Source: Bombus terrestris
Lineage: Eukaryota; Arthropoda; Insecta; Hymenoptera; Apidae
Length of the DNA: 64,000 bases
Assembly (NCBI RefSeq): GCF_910591885.1
Contig: NW_025963561.1
Span: 1,674,001 to 1,738,000, forward strand
Direction: 5' to 3'
The position numbers and the translations under genes were made by a program. This document shows, in pieces, positions 41,586 to 56,498 of the stretch (position 1 is its first letter; each line of letters opens with the position of its first letter). The notes beneath the pieces are model-generated. The model saw only the letters and a list, made by a program, of their open reading frames with translations, was not told where the DNA came from and made no database searches.

Positions 41586-44225
41586 TACGACCGAAAGAGA
41601 GGCAATAAAACGTCATACGTCATATAGTGATGCGATATAACATTATACGTAATTACGTAATAGTATATAACGTTATACGCCATATTGTGATGCAATATAT
41701 CGTTATACGTCATATAATGATGCGATATAACGTTATACCATATAACCTAATAGTAAATAACGTTATACGACATAACGTAATAGAATATAACGTTATAGGT
41801 TATAACGTAATAGTATATAACGTTATACCTCATATTGTGATGCGATATAACTTTATACATTATAACGTAATAGTATATAACGTTATACGTCATAACGTAA
41901 TAGTATATAACGTTATGCATCATATAGTAATGCAACATAACGCTAAACGTTATAACGTAATAGTATAAAACATCGTACGTCATATAGTGATGCGATATAA
42001 CGTTATACGTAAAAACGTAATAGAATATAACGTTTTACGTCATAACGTAATAGTATATAACGTTCTACGTCATATAGTGGTGCAATGTAACGTTATAGGT
42101 CCTATAGTGATGGAATATAACGTTATACATTATAACGTAATAGTAAATAACGTTATACGTTATAACGTAATAGTATATAACGTTATACGTCATATAGTGA
42201 TGCAATATATCGTTATACGTCATATAGTGATGCGATATAATGTTATACCATATAACCTAATAGTATATAACGTTATACGACATAAAGTAATAGAATATAA
42301 CGTTATAGGTTATAACGTAATAGTATATTACGTTATACGTCATATAGTGATGCAATATATCGTTATACGTCATATAGTGAGGAGATTAATCGTTATAGGC
42401 CCTATAGTGATGGAATATAACGTTATACATTCTGACGTAATAGCATATAACGTTATATGTCATAATGTAATAGTATATAACCTTATACATCATATAGTGA
42501 TGCAATATAACGTTAAACGTTATAACGTAATAGAATATAACGTTATACGTCATATAGTGATGCAATATATCGTTATACGTCATATAGTGATGCAATATAA
42601 TGTTATACCTCATATTGTGATGCGATATAATTTTATACGTTATAACATAATTGTATACAACGCGATACGTCATAACGTAATAGTATATAACGTTATACGT
42701 CATACAGTGATGCAATATATTGTTATACGACCGAAAGAGAGGCAATAAAACGTTATACGTCATATAGTGATGCGATATAACGTTATACGTCATAACGTAA
42801 TAGTATAAAACATCGTACGTCATATAGTGATGCGATATAACGTTAAACGTAATAACGTAATGGTATATGCCGCTATTCGTCATATAGTGGTGCACTATAA
42901 CGTTGTAGGTCCTACAGTGATGGAATATAACGTTATACATTATAACGTAATAGTATATAACGTTATACGACATAACGTAATAGTATATAGCGTTATACGT
43001 CATAACGTAATAATATATAACGTTATACGTCATATAGTGGTGAAATATAACGTTATAGGTCTTATAGTGATGGCATATAACGTTATACATTATAACGTAA
43101 TAGTATATAACGTTATACGTCATAACGTAATAGTATATAACGTTATACGTCATAACGTAATAGTATATAACGTTATACGTCATAACGTAATAGTATATAA
43201 CGTTATGCATCATATAGTAATGCAATATAACGGTAAACGTTATAACGTAATAGTATAAAACATCGCACGTCATATAGTGATGCGATATATCGTTATACGT
43301 AATAACGTAATGGTATATAACGCTATACGTCATATAGTGGTGCACTATATCGTTATAAGTCCTACAGTGATGGAATATAACGTTATACATTATGACGTAA
43401 TAGTATATAACGTTATACGCCATATAGTGATGCAATATGTCGTTATACGTCCTATAGTTATGCAATACAACGTTATACCTTATAACCTAATAGTATATGA
43501 CGTTATACCTTATAATGTAATAGTATATAACGTTATACGTCATATAGTGATGCAATATATCGTTATACGTCATATAGTGATGCGATATAACGTTATAGGT
43601 CCTATAGTGATGGAATATAACGTTATAGTATATAACGTAATAGTACATAACGTTATACGTCATAACGTAATAGTATATAACGTTATACGTCATAACGGAG
43701 TAGTATATAACGTTATACGTCATATAGTGGTGCAATATAAAGTTATAGGTCTTATAGTGACGGCATATAACGTTATACATTATAACGTAATAGTATATAA
43801 CGTTATACGTCATAACGTAATAGTATATAAAGTTATACGACATAACGTAATAGAATATAACGTTATAGGTTATAACGTAATAGTATATAACGTTATACCT
43901 CATATTGTGATCCGATATAACTTTATACGTTATAACATAATTGAATATAACGTGATACGTCATATAGTGGTGCAATATATCGTTATACGTCATATAATGA
44001 TGCGATATAACGTTATACCATATAACCTAATAGTAAATAACGTTATACGACATAGCGTAATAGAATATAACGTTATAGGTTATAACGTAATAGTATATAA
44101 CGTTATACCTCATATTGTGATGCGATATAACTTTATACGTTATAACATAATTGTATATAACGTGATACGTCATAACGTAATAGTATATAACGTTGTACGT
44201 CATATAGTGTTGCAATATATCGTTA
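41586..44225 (+). repeat. Second HOR family, unit U5 (2640 bp)
   Basis: First 1140 bp as in U3 and U4, then 1500 bp to the next landmark. The first part matches U8 at a constant offset of 9512 bp for at least 1.6 kb. It carries GGAGATTAATCG like U4, U6 and U8, whereas U3 has GGAGATTAAACG. Confidence 0.88.
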
Positions 44226-46926
44226 TACGACCGAAAGAGAGGCAATAAAACGTCATACGACATATAGTGATGCGATATAACATTATACGTAATTACGTAA
44301 TAGTATATAACGTTATACGCCATATTGTGATGCAATATATCGTTATACGTCATATAATGATGCGATATAACGTTATACCATATAACCTAATAGTAAATAA
44401 CGTTATACGACATAACGTAATAGAATATAACGTTATAGGTTATAACGTAATAGTATATAACGTTATACCTCATATTGTGATGCGATATAACTTTATACAT
44501 TATAACGTAATAGTATATAACGTTATACGTCATAACGTAATAGTATATAACGTTATGCATCATATAGTAATGCAACATAACGCTAAACGTTATAACGTAA
44601 TAGTATAAAACATCGTACGTCATATAGTGATGCGATATAACGTTATACGTAATAACGTAATAGAATATAACGTTTTACGTCATAACGTAATAGTATATAA
44701 CGTTCTACGTCATATAGTGGTGCAATGTAACGTTATAGGTCCTATAGTGATGGAATATAACGTTATACATTATAACGTAATAGTAAATAACGTTATACGT
44801 TATAACGTAATAGTATATAACGTTATACGTCATATAGTGATGCAATATATCGTTATACGTCATATAGTGATGCGATATAATGTTATACCATATAACCTAA
44901 TAGTATATAACGTTATACGACATAACGTAATAGAATATAACGTTATAGGTTATAACGTAATAGTATATAACGTTATACGTCATATAGTGATGCAATATAT
45001 CGTTATACGTCATATAGTGAGGAGATTAATCGTTATAGGCCCTATAGTGATGGAATATAACGTTATACATTCTGACGTAATAGCATATAACGTTATATGT
45101 CATAATGTAATAGTATATAACCTTATACATCATATAGTGATGCAATATAACGTTAAACGTTATAACGTAATAGAATATAACGTTATACGTCATATAGTGA
45201 TGCAATATAATGTTATACCTCATATTGTGATGCGATATAATTTTATACGTTATAACATAATTGTATACAACGCGATACGTCATAACGTAATAGTATATAA
45301 CGTTATACGTCATACAGTGATGCAATATATTGTTATACGACCGAAAGAGAGGCAATAAAACGTTATACGTCATATAGTGATGCGATATAACGTTATACGT
45401 CATAACGTAATAGTATAAAACATCGTACGTCATATAGTGATGCGATATAACGTTAAACGTAATAACGTAATGGTATATGCCGCTATTCGTCATATAGTGG
45501 TGCACTATAACGTTGTAGGTCCTACAGTGATGGAATATAACGTTATACATTATAACGTAATAGTATATAACGTTATACGACATAACGTAATAGTATATAG
45601 CGTTATACGTCATAACGTAATAGTATATAACGTTATACGTCATATAGTGGTGCAATATAACGTTATAGGTCTTCTAGTGATGGCATATAACGTTATACAT
45701 TATAACGTAATAGTATATAACGTTATACGTCATAACGTAATAGTATATAACGTTATACGTCATAACGTAATAGTATATAACGTTATACGTCATAACGTAA
45801 TAGTATATAACGTTATGCATCATATAGTAATGCAATATAACGGTAAACGTTATAACGTAATAGTATAAAACATCGCACGTCATATAGTGATGCGATATAT
45901 CGTTATACGTAATAACGTAATGGTATATAACGCTATACGTCATATAGTGGTGCACTATATCGTTATAAGTCCTACAGTGATGGAATATAACGTTATACAT
46001 TATGACGTAATAGTATATAACGTTCTACGCCATATAGTGATGCAATATGTCGTTATACGTCCTATAGTTATGCAATACAACGTTATACCTTGTAACCTAA
46101 TAGTATATGACGTTATACCTTATAATGTAATAGTATATAACGTTATACGTCATATAGTGATGCAATATATCGTTATACGTCATATAGTGATGCGATATAA
46201 CGTTATAGGTCCTATAGTGATGGAATATAACGTTATAGTATTAAACGTAATAATACATAACGTTATACGTCATAACGTAATAGTATATAACGTTAGACGT
46301 CATAACGTAATAATATATAACGTTATACGTCATATAGTGGTGCAATATAACGTTATAGGTCCTATAGTGATGGAATATAACGTTATACATTATAACGTAA
46401 TAGTATATAACGTTATACGACATAACTTAATAGTATATAACGCTATAGGTCATATAGTGGTGCAATATAACGTTATAGGTCTCATAGTGATGGAATATAA
46501 CGTTATACATTATAACGTAATAGTATACAACGTTATACGTCATATAGTGGTGCAATATAACGTTATAGGTCCTATAGTGATGGAATATAACGTTATACAT
46601 TATAACGTAATAGTATATAACGTTATACGTCATAACGTAATAGTATATAACGTTATACGTCATATAGTGATGCAATATATCGTTATACGTCATATAGTGA
46701 TGCGATATAACGTTATAGGTCCTATAGTGATGGAATATAACGTTATACATTATAACGTAATAGTATATAACAATATACGTCATAACGTAATAGTACATAA
46801 CGTTATACGTCATAACGTAATAGTATATAACGTTATACGTAATAACGTAATAGTATATAACGTTATACGTAATAACGTAATAGTATATAACGTTATACGT
46901 CATATAGTGGTTGCAATATAACGTTA
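44226..46926 (+). repeat. Second HOR family, unit U6 (hybrid right end)
   Basis: Follows U5 but lacks one monomer near 45186: two adjacent class B monomers are fused, so the two purine-rich monomers are 1110 bp apart instead of 1140. After about 46230 it switches to the short-cycle subfamily and ends in a 31-bp monomer (46896-46926), with the same ending as 29990-30395. Confidence 0.87.
46896..46926 (+). other. 31-bp monomer 2 (GTGGTTGCA)
   Basis: Same inserted T, again after two TACGTAATAACG monomers. Confidence 0.95.
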
Positions 46927-49627
46927 TAGGTCCTATAGTGATGGAATATAACGTTATACATTATAACGTAATAGTATATAACGTTATGCATCATATAGTA
47001 ATGCAACATAACGCTAAACGTTATAACGTAATAGTATAAAACATCGTACGTCATATAGTGATGCGATATAACGTTATACGTAATAACGTAATAGTATATA
47101 ACGTTTTACGTCATAACGTAATAGTATATAACGTTGTACGTCATATAGTGGTGCAATATAACGTTATAGGTCCTATAGTGATGGAATATAACGTTATACA
47201 TTATAACGTAATAGTATATAACGTTATACGTTATAACGTAATAGTATATAACGTTATACGTCATATAGTGATGCAATATATCGTTATACGTCATATAGTG
47301 ATGCGATATAACGTTATACCATATAACCTAATAGTATATAACGTTATACGACATAACGTAATAGAATATAACGTTATAGGTTATAACGTAATAGTATATA
47401 ACGTTATACGTCATATAGTGATGCAATATATCGTTATACGTCATATAGTGATGCGATATAACGTTATAGGTCCTATAGTGATGGAATATAACGTTATAGT
47501 ATATAACGTAATAGTACATAACGTTATACGTCATAACGTAATAGTATATAACGTTATACGTCATAACGGAGTAGTATATAACCTTATACGTCATATAGTG
47601 GTGCAATATAAAGTTATAGGTCTTATAGTGACGGCATATAACGTTATACATTATAACGTAATAGTATATAACGTTATACGTCATAACATAATAGTATATA
47701 ACGTTATACGTCATAACGTAATAGTATATAACGTTATACGTCATATAGTGGTGCAATATAAAGTTATAGGTCTTATAGTGACGGCACATAACGTTATACA
47801 TTATAACGTAATAGTATATAAAGTTATACGTCATAACGTAATAGTATATGACGTTATACGTCATAACTTAATAGTATATAACGTTATACGTCATATAGTG
47901 GTGCAATATAACGTTATAGGTTTTATAGTGATGGAATATAACGTTATACATTATAACGTAATAGTATATAAAGTTATACGTCATAACGTAATATTATATA
48001 GCGTTATGCATTATAACGTAATAGTATATAACGTTATACGTCATATAGTGGTGCAATATAACGTTATAGGTCTTGTAGTGATTGCATATAACGTTATACG
48101 TTATAACGTAATAGTATATAACGTTTTACGTCATAACGTAATAGTATATAACGTTATACGTAATAACGTAATAGTATATAACGTTATACGTCATATAGTG
48201 GTTGCAATATAACGTTATAGGTCCTATAGTGATGGAATATAACGTTATACATTATAACGTAATAGTATATAACGTTATGCATCATATAGTAATGCAACAT
48301 AACGCTAAACGTTATAACGTAATAGTATAAAACATCGTACGTCATATTGTGATGCGATATAACGTTATACGTAATAACGTAATAGTATATAACGTTTTAC
48401 GTCATAACGTAATAGTATATAACGTTGTACGTCATATAGTGGTGCAATATAACGTTATAGGTCCTATAGTGATGGAATATAACGTTATACATTATAACGT
48501 AATAGTATATGACGTTATACGTTATAACGTAATAGTATATAACGTTGTACGTCATATAGTGGTGCAATATAACGTTATTGGTCCTATAGTGATGGAATAT
48601 AACGTTATACATTATAACGTAATAGTATATAACGTTATACGTTACAACGTAATAGTATATAACGTTATACGTCATATAGTGATGCAATATATCGTTATAC
48701 GTCATATAGTGATGCGATATAACGTTATAGATCCTATAGTGATGGAATATAACGTTATAGTATATAACGTAATAGTACATAACGTTATACGTCATAACGT
48801 AATACTATATAACGTTATACGTCATATAGTGGTGCAATATCACGTTATAGGCCTTATAGTGATGGAATATAACGTTATACATTATAACGTAATAGTATAT
48901 AACGTTATACTTCATAACATAATAGTATATAACGTTATACGTCATAACGTAATAGTATATAACGTTCTACGTCATATAGTGGTGCAATGTAACGTTATAG
49001 GTCCTATAGTAATGGAATATAACGTTATACATTATAACGTAATAGTAAATAACGTTATACGTTATAACGTAATAGTATATAACGTTATACGTCATATAGT
49101 GATGCAATATATCGTTATACGTCATATAGTGATGCGATATAATGTTATACCATATAACCTAATAGTATATAACGTTATACGACATAACGTAATAGAATAT
49201 AACGTTATAGGTTATAACGTAATAGTATATAACGTTATACGTCATATAGTGATGCAATATATCGCTATACGTCATATAGTGAGGAGATTAATCGTTATAG
49301 GCCCTATAGTGATGGAATATAACGTTATACATTCTGACGTAATAGCATATAACGTTATATGTCATAACGTAATAGTATATAACATTATACATCATATAGT
49401 GATGCAATATAACGTTAAACGTTATAACGTAATAGAATATAACGTTATACGTCATATAGTGATGCAATATATCGTTATACGTCATATAGTGATGCAATAT
49501 AATGTTATACCTCATATTGTGATGCGATATAATTTTATACGTTATAACATAATTGTATACAACGCGATACGTCATAACGTAATAGTATATAACGTTATAC
49601 GTCATACAGTGATGCAATATATTGTCA
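46927..49627 (+). repeat. Interlude of simpler subfamily within the second HOR region
   Basis: About 90 monomers with no purine-rich landmark until 49628. Two related halves start near 47047 and 48338, 1291 bp apart (43 monomers plus one inserted base). They contain ATAACGGAGTAG variants and AATATAAAGTTATAGG monomers at 47590-47790, partly duplicated over 150 bp. It probably entered by exchange with DNA like block IV. Confidence 0.82.
48187..48217 (+). other. 31-bp monomer 3 (GTGGTTGCA)
   Basis: Same inserted T, after one TACGTAATAACG monomer; 1291 bp from copy 2. Confidence 0.95.
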
Positions 49628-51097
49628 TACGACCGAAAGAGAGGCAATAAAACGTTATACGTCATATAGTGATGCGATACAACGTTATACGTCATAACGT
49701 AATAGTATAAAACATCGTACGTCATATAGTGATGCGATATAACGTTAAACGTAATAACGTAATGGTATATGCCGCTATTCGTCATATTGTGGTGCACTAT
49801 AACGTTGTAGGTCCTACAGTGATGGAATATAACGTTATACATTATAACGTAATAGTATATAACGTTATACGACATAACGTAATAGTATATAGCGTTATAC
49901 GTCATAACGTAATAGTATATAACGTTATACGTCATATAGTGGTGCAATATAACGTTATAGGTCTTATAGTGATGGCATATAACGTTATACATTATAACGT
50001 AATAGTATATAACGTTATACGTCATAACGTAATAGTATATAACGTTATGCATCATATAGTAATGCAATATAACGGTAAACGTTATAACGTAATAGTATAT
50101 ACCGTTATACGTCATATAGTGGTGCAATATAACGTTATAGGTCTCATAGTGATGGAATATAACGTTATACATTATAACGTAATAGTATATAACGTTATAT
50201 GTCATATAGTGGTGCAATATAACGTTATAGGTCTTATAGTGATGGAATATAACGTTATACATTATAACGTAATAGTATATAACGTTATACGTCATAACGT
50301 AATAGCATATAACGTTATACGTCATAACGTAATAGTATATAACGTTAGACGTCATAACGTAATGGTATATAACGTTATACGTCATATAGTGGTGCAATAT
50401 AACGTTATAGGTCCTATAGTGATGGAATATAACGTTATACATTATAACGTAATAGTATATAACGTTATACGTCGTAACGTAATAGTATATAACGTTATAC
50501 GACATAACTTAATAGTATATAACGTTATAGGTCATATAGTGGTGCAATATAACGTTATAGGTCTCATAGTGATGGAATATAACGTTATACATTATAACGT
50601 AATAGTATACAACGTTATACGTGATATAGTGGTGCAATATAACGTTATAGGTCCTATAGTGATGGAATATAACGTTATACATTATAACGTAATAGTATAT
50701 AACGTTATACGTCATAACGTAATAGTATATAACGTTATACGTCATATAGTGATGCAATATATCGTTATACGTCATATAGTGATGCGATATAACGTTATAG
50801 GTCCTATAGTGATGGAATATAACGTTATACATTATAACGTAATAGTATATAACAATATACGTCATAACGTAATAGTACATAACGTTATACGTCATAACGT
50901 AATAGTATATAACGTTATACGTAATAACGTAATAGTATATAACGTTATACGTCATAACGTAATAGTATATAACGTTATACGTCATAACGTAATAGTATAT
51001 AAGGTTATACGACATAACGTAATAGAATATAACGTTATAGGTTATAACGTAATAGTATACAACGTTATACGTCATATAGTGTTGCAATATATCGTTA
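49628..51097 (+). repeat. Second HOR family, unit U7 (1470 bp, rearranged)
   Basis: Begins at a purine-rich monomer preceded by the same 14-monomer series as U3-U6. The distance to the next landmark is 1470 bp, with an inserted run resembling 46230-46870. It includes the AACAATATACG variant near 50851, also seen at 30240 and 46770. Confidence 0.82.
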
Positions 51098-54078
51098 TAC
51101 GACCGAAAGAGAGGCAATAAAACGTCATACGTCATATAGTGATGCGATATAACATTATACGTAATTACGTAATAGTATATAACGTTATACGCCATATTGT
51201 GATGCAATATATCGTTATACGTCATATAATGATGCGATATAACGTTATACAATATAACCTAATAGTAAATAACGTTATACGACATAACGTAATAGAATAT
51301 AACGTTATAGGTTATAACGTAATAGTATATAACGTTATACCTCATATTGTGATGCGATATAACTTTATACATTATAACGTAATAGTATATAACGTTATAC
51401 GTCATAACGTAATAGTATATAACGTTATGCATTATATAGTAATGCAACATAACGCTAAACGTTATAACGTAATAGTATAAAACATCGTACGTCATATAGT
51501 GATGCGATATAACGTTATACGTAATAACGTAATAGTATATAACGTTTTACGTCATAACGTAATAGTATATAACGTTCTACGTCATATAGTGGTGCAATGT
51601 AACGTTATAGGTCCTATAGTGATGGAATATAACGTTATACATTATAACGTAATAGTAAATAACGTTATACGTTATAACGTAATAGTATATAACGTTATAC
51701 GTCATATAGTGATGCAATATATCGTTATACGTCATATAGTGATGCGATATAATGTTATACCATATAACCTAATAGTATATAACGTTATACGACATAACGT
51801 AATACAATATAACGTTATAGGTTATAACGTAATAGTATATAACGTTATACGTCATATAGTGATGCAATATATCGTTATACGTCATATAGTGAGGAGATTA
51901 ATCGTTATAGGCCCTATAGTGATGGAATATAACGTTATACATTCTGACGTAATAGCATATAACGTTATATGTCATAATGTAATAGTATATAACCTTATAC
52001 ATCATATAGTGATGCAATATAACGTTAAACGTTATAACGTAATAGAATATAACGTTATACGTCATATAGTGATGCAATATATCGTTATACGTCATATAGT
52101 GATGCAATATAATGTTATACCTCATATTGTGATGCGATATAATTTTATACGTTATAACATAATTGTATACAACGCGATACGTCATAACGTAATAGTATAT
52201 AACGTTATACGTCATACAGTGTTGCAATATATTGTTATACGACCGAAAGAGAGGCAATAAAACGTTATACGTCATATAGTGATGCGATATAACGTTATAC
52301 GTCATAACGTAATAGTATAAAACATCGTACGTCATATAGTGATGCGATATAACGTTAAACGTAATAACGTAATGGTATATGCCGCTATTCGTCATATAGT
52401 GGTGCACTATAACGTTGTAGGTCCTACAGTGATGGAATATAACGTTATACATTATAACGTAATAGTATATAACGTTATACGTCATAACGTAATAGTATAT
52501 AGCGTTATACGTCATAACGTAATAGTATGTAACGTTATACGTCATATAGTGGTGCAATATAACGTTATAGGTCTTATAGTGATGGCATATAACGTTATAC
52601 ATTATAACGTAATAGTATATAACGTTATACGTCATAACGTAATAGTATATAACGTTATACGTCATAACGTAATAGTATATAACGTTATACGTCATAACGT
52701 AATAGTATATAACGTTATGCATCATATAGTAATGCAATATAACGGTAAACGTTATAACGTAATAGTATAAAACATCGCACGTCATATAGTGATGCGATAT
52801 ATCGTTATACGTAATAACGTAATGGTATATAGCGCTATACGTCATATAGTGGTGCACTATATCGTTATAAGTCCTACAGTGATGGAATATAACGTTATAC
52901 ATTATGACGTAATAGTATATAACGTTATACGCCATATAGTGATGCAATATATCGTTATACGTCCTATAGTTATGCAATACAACGTTATACCTTGTAACCT
53001 AATAGTATATGACGTTATACCTTATAATGTAGTAGTATATAACGTTATACGTCATATAGTGATGCAACATATCGTTATACGTCATATAGTGATGCGATAT
53101 AACGTTATAGGTCCTATAGTGATGGAATATAACGTTATAGTATTAAACGTAATAATACATAACGTTATACGTCATAACGTAATAGTATATACCGTTATAC
53201 GTCATATAGTGGTGCAATATAACGTTATAGGTCTCATAGTGATGGAATATAACGTTATACATTATAACGTAATAGTATATAACGTTATACGTCATATAGT
53301 GGTGCAATATAACGTTATAGGTCTTATAGTGATGGAATATAACGTTATGCATTATAACGTAATAGTATATAACGTTATACGTCATAACGTAATAGTATAT
53401 AACGTTATACGTCATAACGTAATAGTATATAACGTTATGCATCATATAGTAATGCAATATAACGTTATAGGTCCTATAGTGATGGAATATAACGTTATAC
53501 ATTATAACGTAATAGTATATAACGTTATACGTCATAACGTAATAGTATATAACGTTATACGTCATTACGTAATAGTATATAACGTTATGCATCATATAGT
53601 AATGCAATATAACGGTAAACGTTATAGCGTAATAGTATAAAACATCGCACGTCATATAGTGTTGCGATATAACGTTATACGTAATAACGTAATGGTATAT
53701 AACGCTATACGTCATATAGTGGTGCACTATAACGTTATAAGTCCTACAGTGATGGAATATAACGTTATACATTATGACGTAATAGTATATAACGTTATAC
53801 GCCATATAGTGATGCAATATGTCGTTATACGTCCTATAGTTATGCAATACAACGTTATACCTTGTAACCTAATAGTATATGACGTTATACCTTATAATGT
53901 AATAGTATATAACGTTATACGTCATATAGTGATGCAATATATCGTTATACGGCATATAGTGATGCGATATAACGTTATAGGTCCTATAGTGATGGAATAT
54001 AACGTTATAGTATAAAACGTAATAATACATATCGTTATACGTCATAACGTAATAGTATATAACGCTATACGTCATATA
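51098..54078 (+). repeat. Second HOR family, unit U8
   Basis: Bases 51098-52800 match U5 (41586 onward) at a constant offset of 9512 bp and U6 at 6872 then 6902 bp, which confirms the one-monomer loss in U6. It holds the last purine-rich monomer of the window (52238). After about 52780 it carries two tandem series of AAAACATCG-led monomers (52778 and 53648 onward). Confidence 0.87.
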
Positions 54079-54367
54079 GTGGTGCACTATAACGTTATAG
54101 GTCCTACAGTGATGGAATATAACGTTATACATTATAACGTAATAGTATATAACGTTATACGCCATACAGTGATGCAATATATCGTTATACGTCATATAGT
54201 GATGCGATATAACGTTATAGGTCCTATAGTGATGGAATATAATGTTATAGTATATAACGTAATAGTATATGACGTTATACGTTATAACGTAATAGTATAT
54301 AACGTTATACGTCATATAGTGGTGCAATATCACGTTAAAGGCCTTATAGTGATGGAATACAACGTTA

Positions 54368-54396
54368 TACATTATAACGTAATAGTATATAACGTA
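54368..54396 (+). other. 29-bp monomer (only one in the window)
   Basis: The end reads AACGTA instead of AACGTTA, one T lost, which disrupts the junction palindrome. No other copy carries this change, so it has not been amplified within the window. Confidence 0.93.
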
Positions 54397-55236
54397 TACG
54401 TCATAACGTAATAGTATATAACGTTATACGTCATAACGTAATAGTATATAACGTTATACGTCATACAGTGGTGCAATATAACGTTATAGGTCTTATAGTG
54501 ATGGCATATAACGTTATACATTATAACGTAATAGTACATAACGTTTTACGTCATAACGTAATAGTATATAACGTTATACGTCATAACTTAATAGTATATA
54601 ACGTTATACGTCATAACGTAATAGTATATAACGTTAGACGTCATAACGTAATAATATATAACGTTATACGTCATATAGTGGTGCAATATAACGTTATAGG
54701 TCTTATAGTGATGGCATATAACGTTATACATTATAACGTAATTGTATATAACGTTTTACGTCGTAACGTAATAGTATATAACGTTATACGACATAACGTA
54801 ATAGTATATAAAGTTATAGGTCATATAGTGGTGCAATATAACGTTATAGGTCTCATAGTGATGGAATATAACGTTATACATTATAACGTAACAGTATATA
54901 ACGTTATACGTCATATAGTGGTGCAATATAACGTTATAGGTCCTATAGTGATGGAATATAACGTTATACATTATAACGTAATAGTATATAACGTTATACG
55001 TCATATAGTGATGCAATATATCGTTATACGTCATATAGTGATGCGATATAACGTTATAGGTCCTATAGTGATGGAATATAACGTTATACATTATAACGTA
55101 ATAGTATATAACATTATACGTCATAACGTAATAGTACATAACGTTATACGTCATAACGTAATAGTATATAACGTTATACGTAATAACGTAATAGTATATA
55201 ACGTTATACGTAATAACGTAATAGTATATAACGTTA

Positions 55237-55267
55237 TACGTCATATAGTGGTTGCAATATAACGTTA
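55237..55267 (+). other. 31-bp monomer 4 (GTGGTTGCA)
   Basis: Same inserted T, after two TACGTAATAACG monomers. Confidence 0.95.
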
Positions 55268-55387
55268 TAGGTCCTATAGTGATGGAATATAACGTTATAC
55301 ATTATAACGTAACAGTATATAACGTTTTACGTCATAACGTAATAGTATATAACGTTATACGTAATAACGTAATAGTATATAACGTTA

Positions 55388-55418
55388 TACGTCATATAGT
55401 GGTTGCAATATAACGTTA
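55388..55418 (+). other. 31-bp monomer 5 (GTGGTTGCA)
   Basis: Same inserted T, 151 bp after copy 4, after one TACGTAATAACG monomer. Confidence 0.95.
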
Positions 55419-56498
55419 TAGGTCTTATAGTGATGGAATATAACGTTATACATTATAACGTAATAGTATATAACGTTATGCATCATATAGTAATGCAACA
55501 TAACGCTAAACGTTATAACGTAATAGTATATAACGTTATACGTCATATAGTGATGCAATATATCGTTATACGTCATATAGTGATGCGATATAACGTTATA
55601 CCATATAACCTAATAGTATATTACGTTATGCGACATCACGTAATAGAATATAACGTTATAGGTTATAACGTAATAGTATATAACGTTATACGTCATATAG
55701 TGATGCAATATATCGTTATACGTCATATAGTGATGCGATATAACGTTACAGGTCCTATAGTGATGGAATATAACGTTATAGTATATAACGTAATAGTACA
55801 AAACGTTATACGTCATAACGTAATAGTATATAACGTTATACGTCATATAGTGGTGCAATATCATGTTATAGGCCTTATAGTGATGGAATATAACGTTATA
55901 CATTATAACGTAGTAGTATATAAAGTTATACGTCATAACGTAATATTATATAACGTTATAGGACATATAGTGGTGTAATATAACGTTATAGGTCCTATAG
56001 TGATGGAATATAACGTTATACATTATAACGTAATAGTATATAATGTTATACGTCATAACGTAATAGTATATACCGTTATACGTCATATTGTGGTGCAATA
56101 TAACGTTATAGGCCTTATAGTGATGGAATATAACGTTATACATTATAACGTAATAGTATATAACGTTATACGTCATATAGTGGTGCAATATAACGTTATA
56201 GGTCCTATAGTGATGGAATATAACGTTATAAATTATAACGTAATAGTATATAATGTTATACGTCATAACGTAATAGTATATAACGTTATACGTCATATAG
56301 TGGTGCAATATAACGTTATAGGTCCTATAGTGATGGAATATAACGTTGTACATTATAACGTAATAGTATATAACGTTATACATCATAACGTAATAGTATA
56401 TAACGTTATACGTCATAACGTAATAGTATATAACGGTATGCATCATATAGTAATGCAATATAACGCTAAACGTTATAACGTAATAGTATAAAACATCG

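Larger units (their letters stand above)
871..52267 (+). repeat. Purine-rich landmark monomer, 34 dispersed copies
   Basis: A 30-bp monomer with the core GACCGAAAGAGAGGCAATAA and the usual start and ACGTTA end. Starts: 871, 2881, 7824, 10217, 11260, 11740, 12543, 13323, 15033, 16916, 17959, 18439, 19242, 19392, 19962, 21642, 23735, 24515, 26315, 30876, 31446, 33126, 33696, 35376, 36516, 38196, 39336, 41586, 42726, 44226, 45336, 49628, 51098, 52238. Variants are few: TGCGACC at 11740, 13323, 18439, 19962 and 24515; CGAGAG at 11740 and 18439; GAGTGG at 26315. It is in register and so is a diverged monomer, not an insertion. It introduces TAA into the long plus-strand frame. A role as protein-binding box is possible but unproven. 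Confidence 0.95.
54079..56498 (+). repeat. Transitional satellite block V
   Basis: About 81 monomers, including the only 29-bp monomer (54368-54396) and two 31-bp monomers (55237, 55388). Its right part (about 55500-56498) recurs at 62100-63100, offset 6601 bp, on the other side of the third HOR family. It has no purine-rich landmark. Confidence 0.82.
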
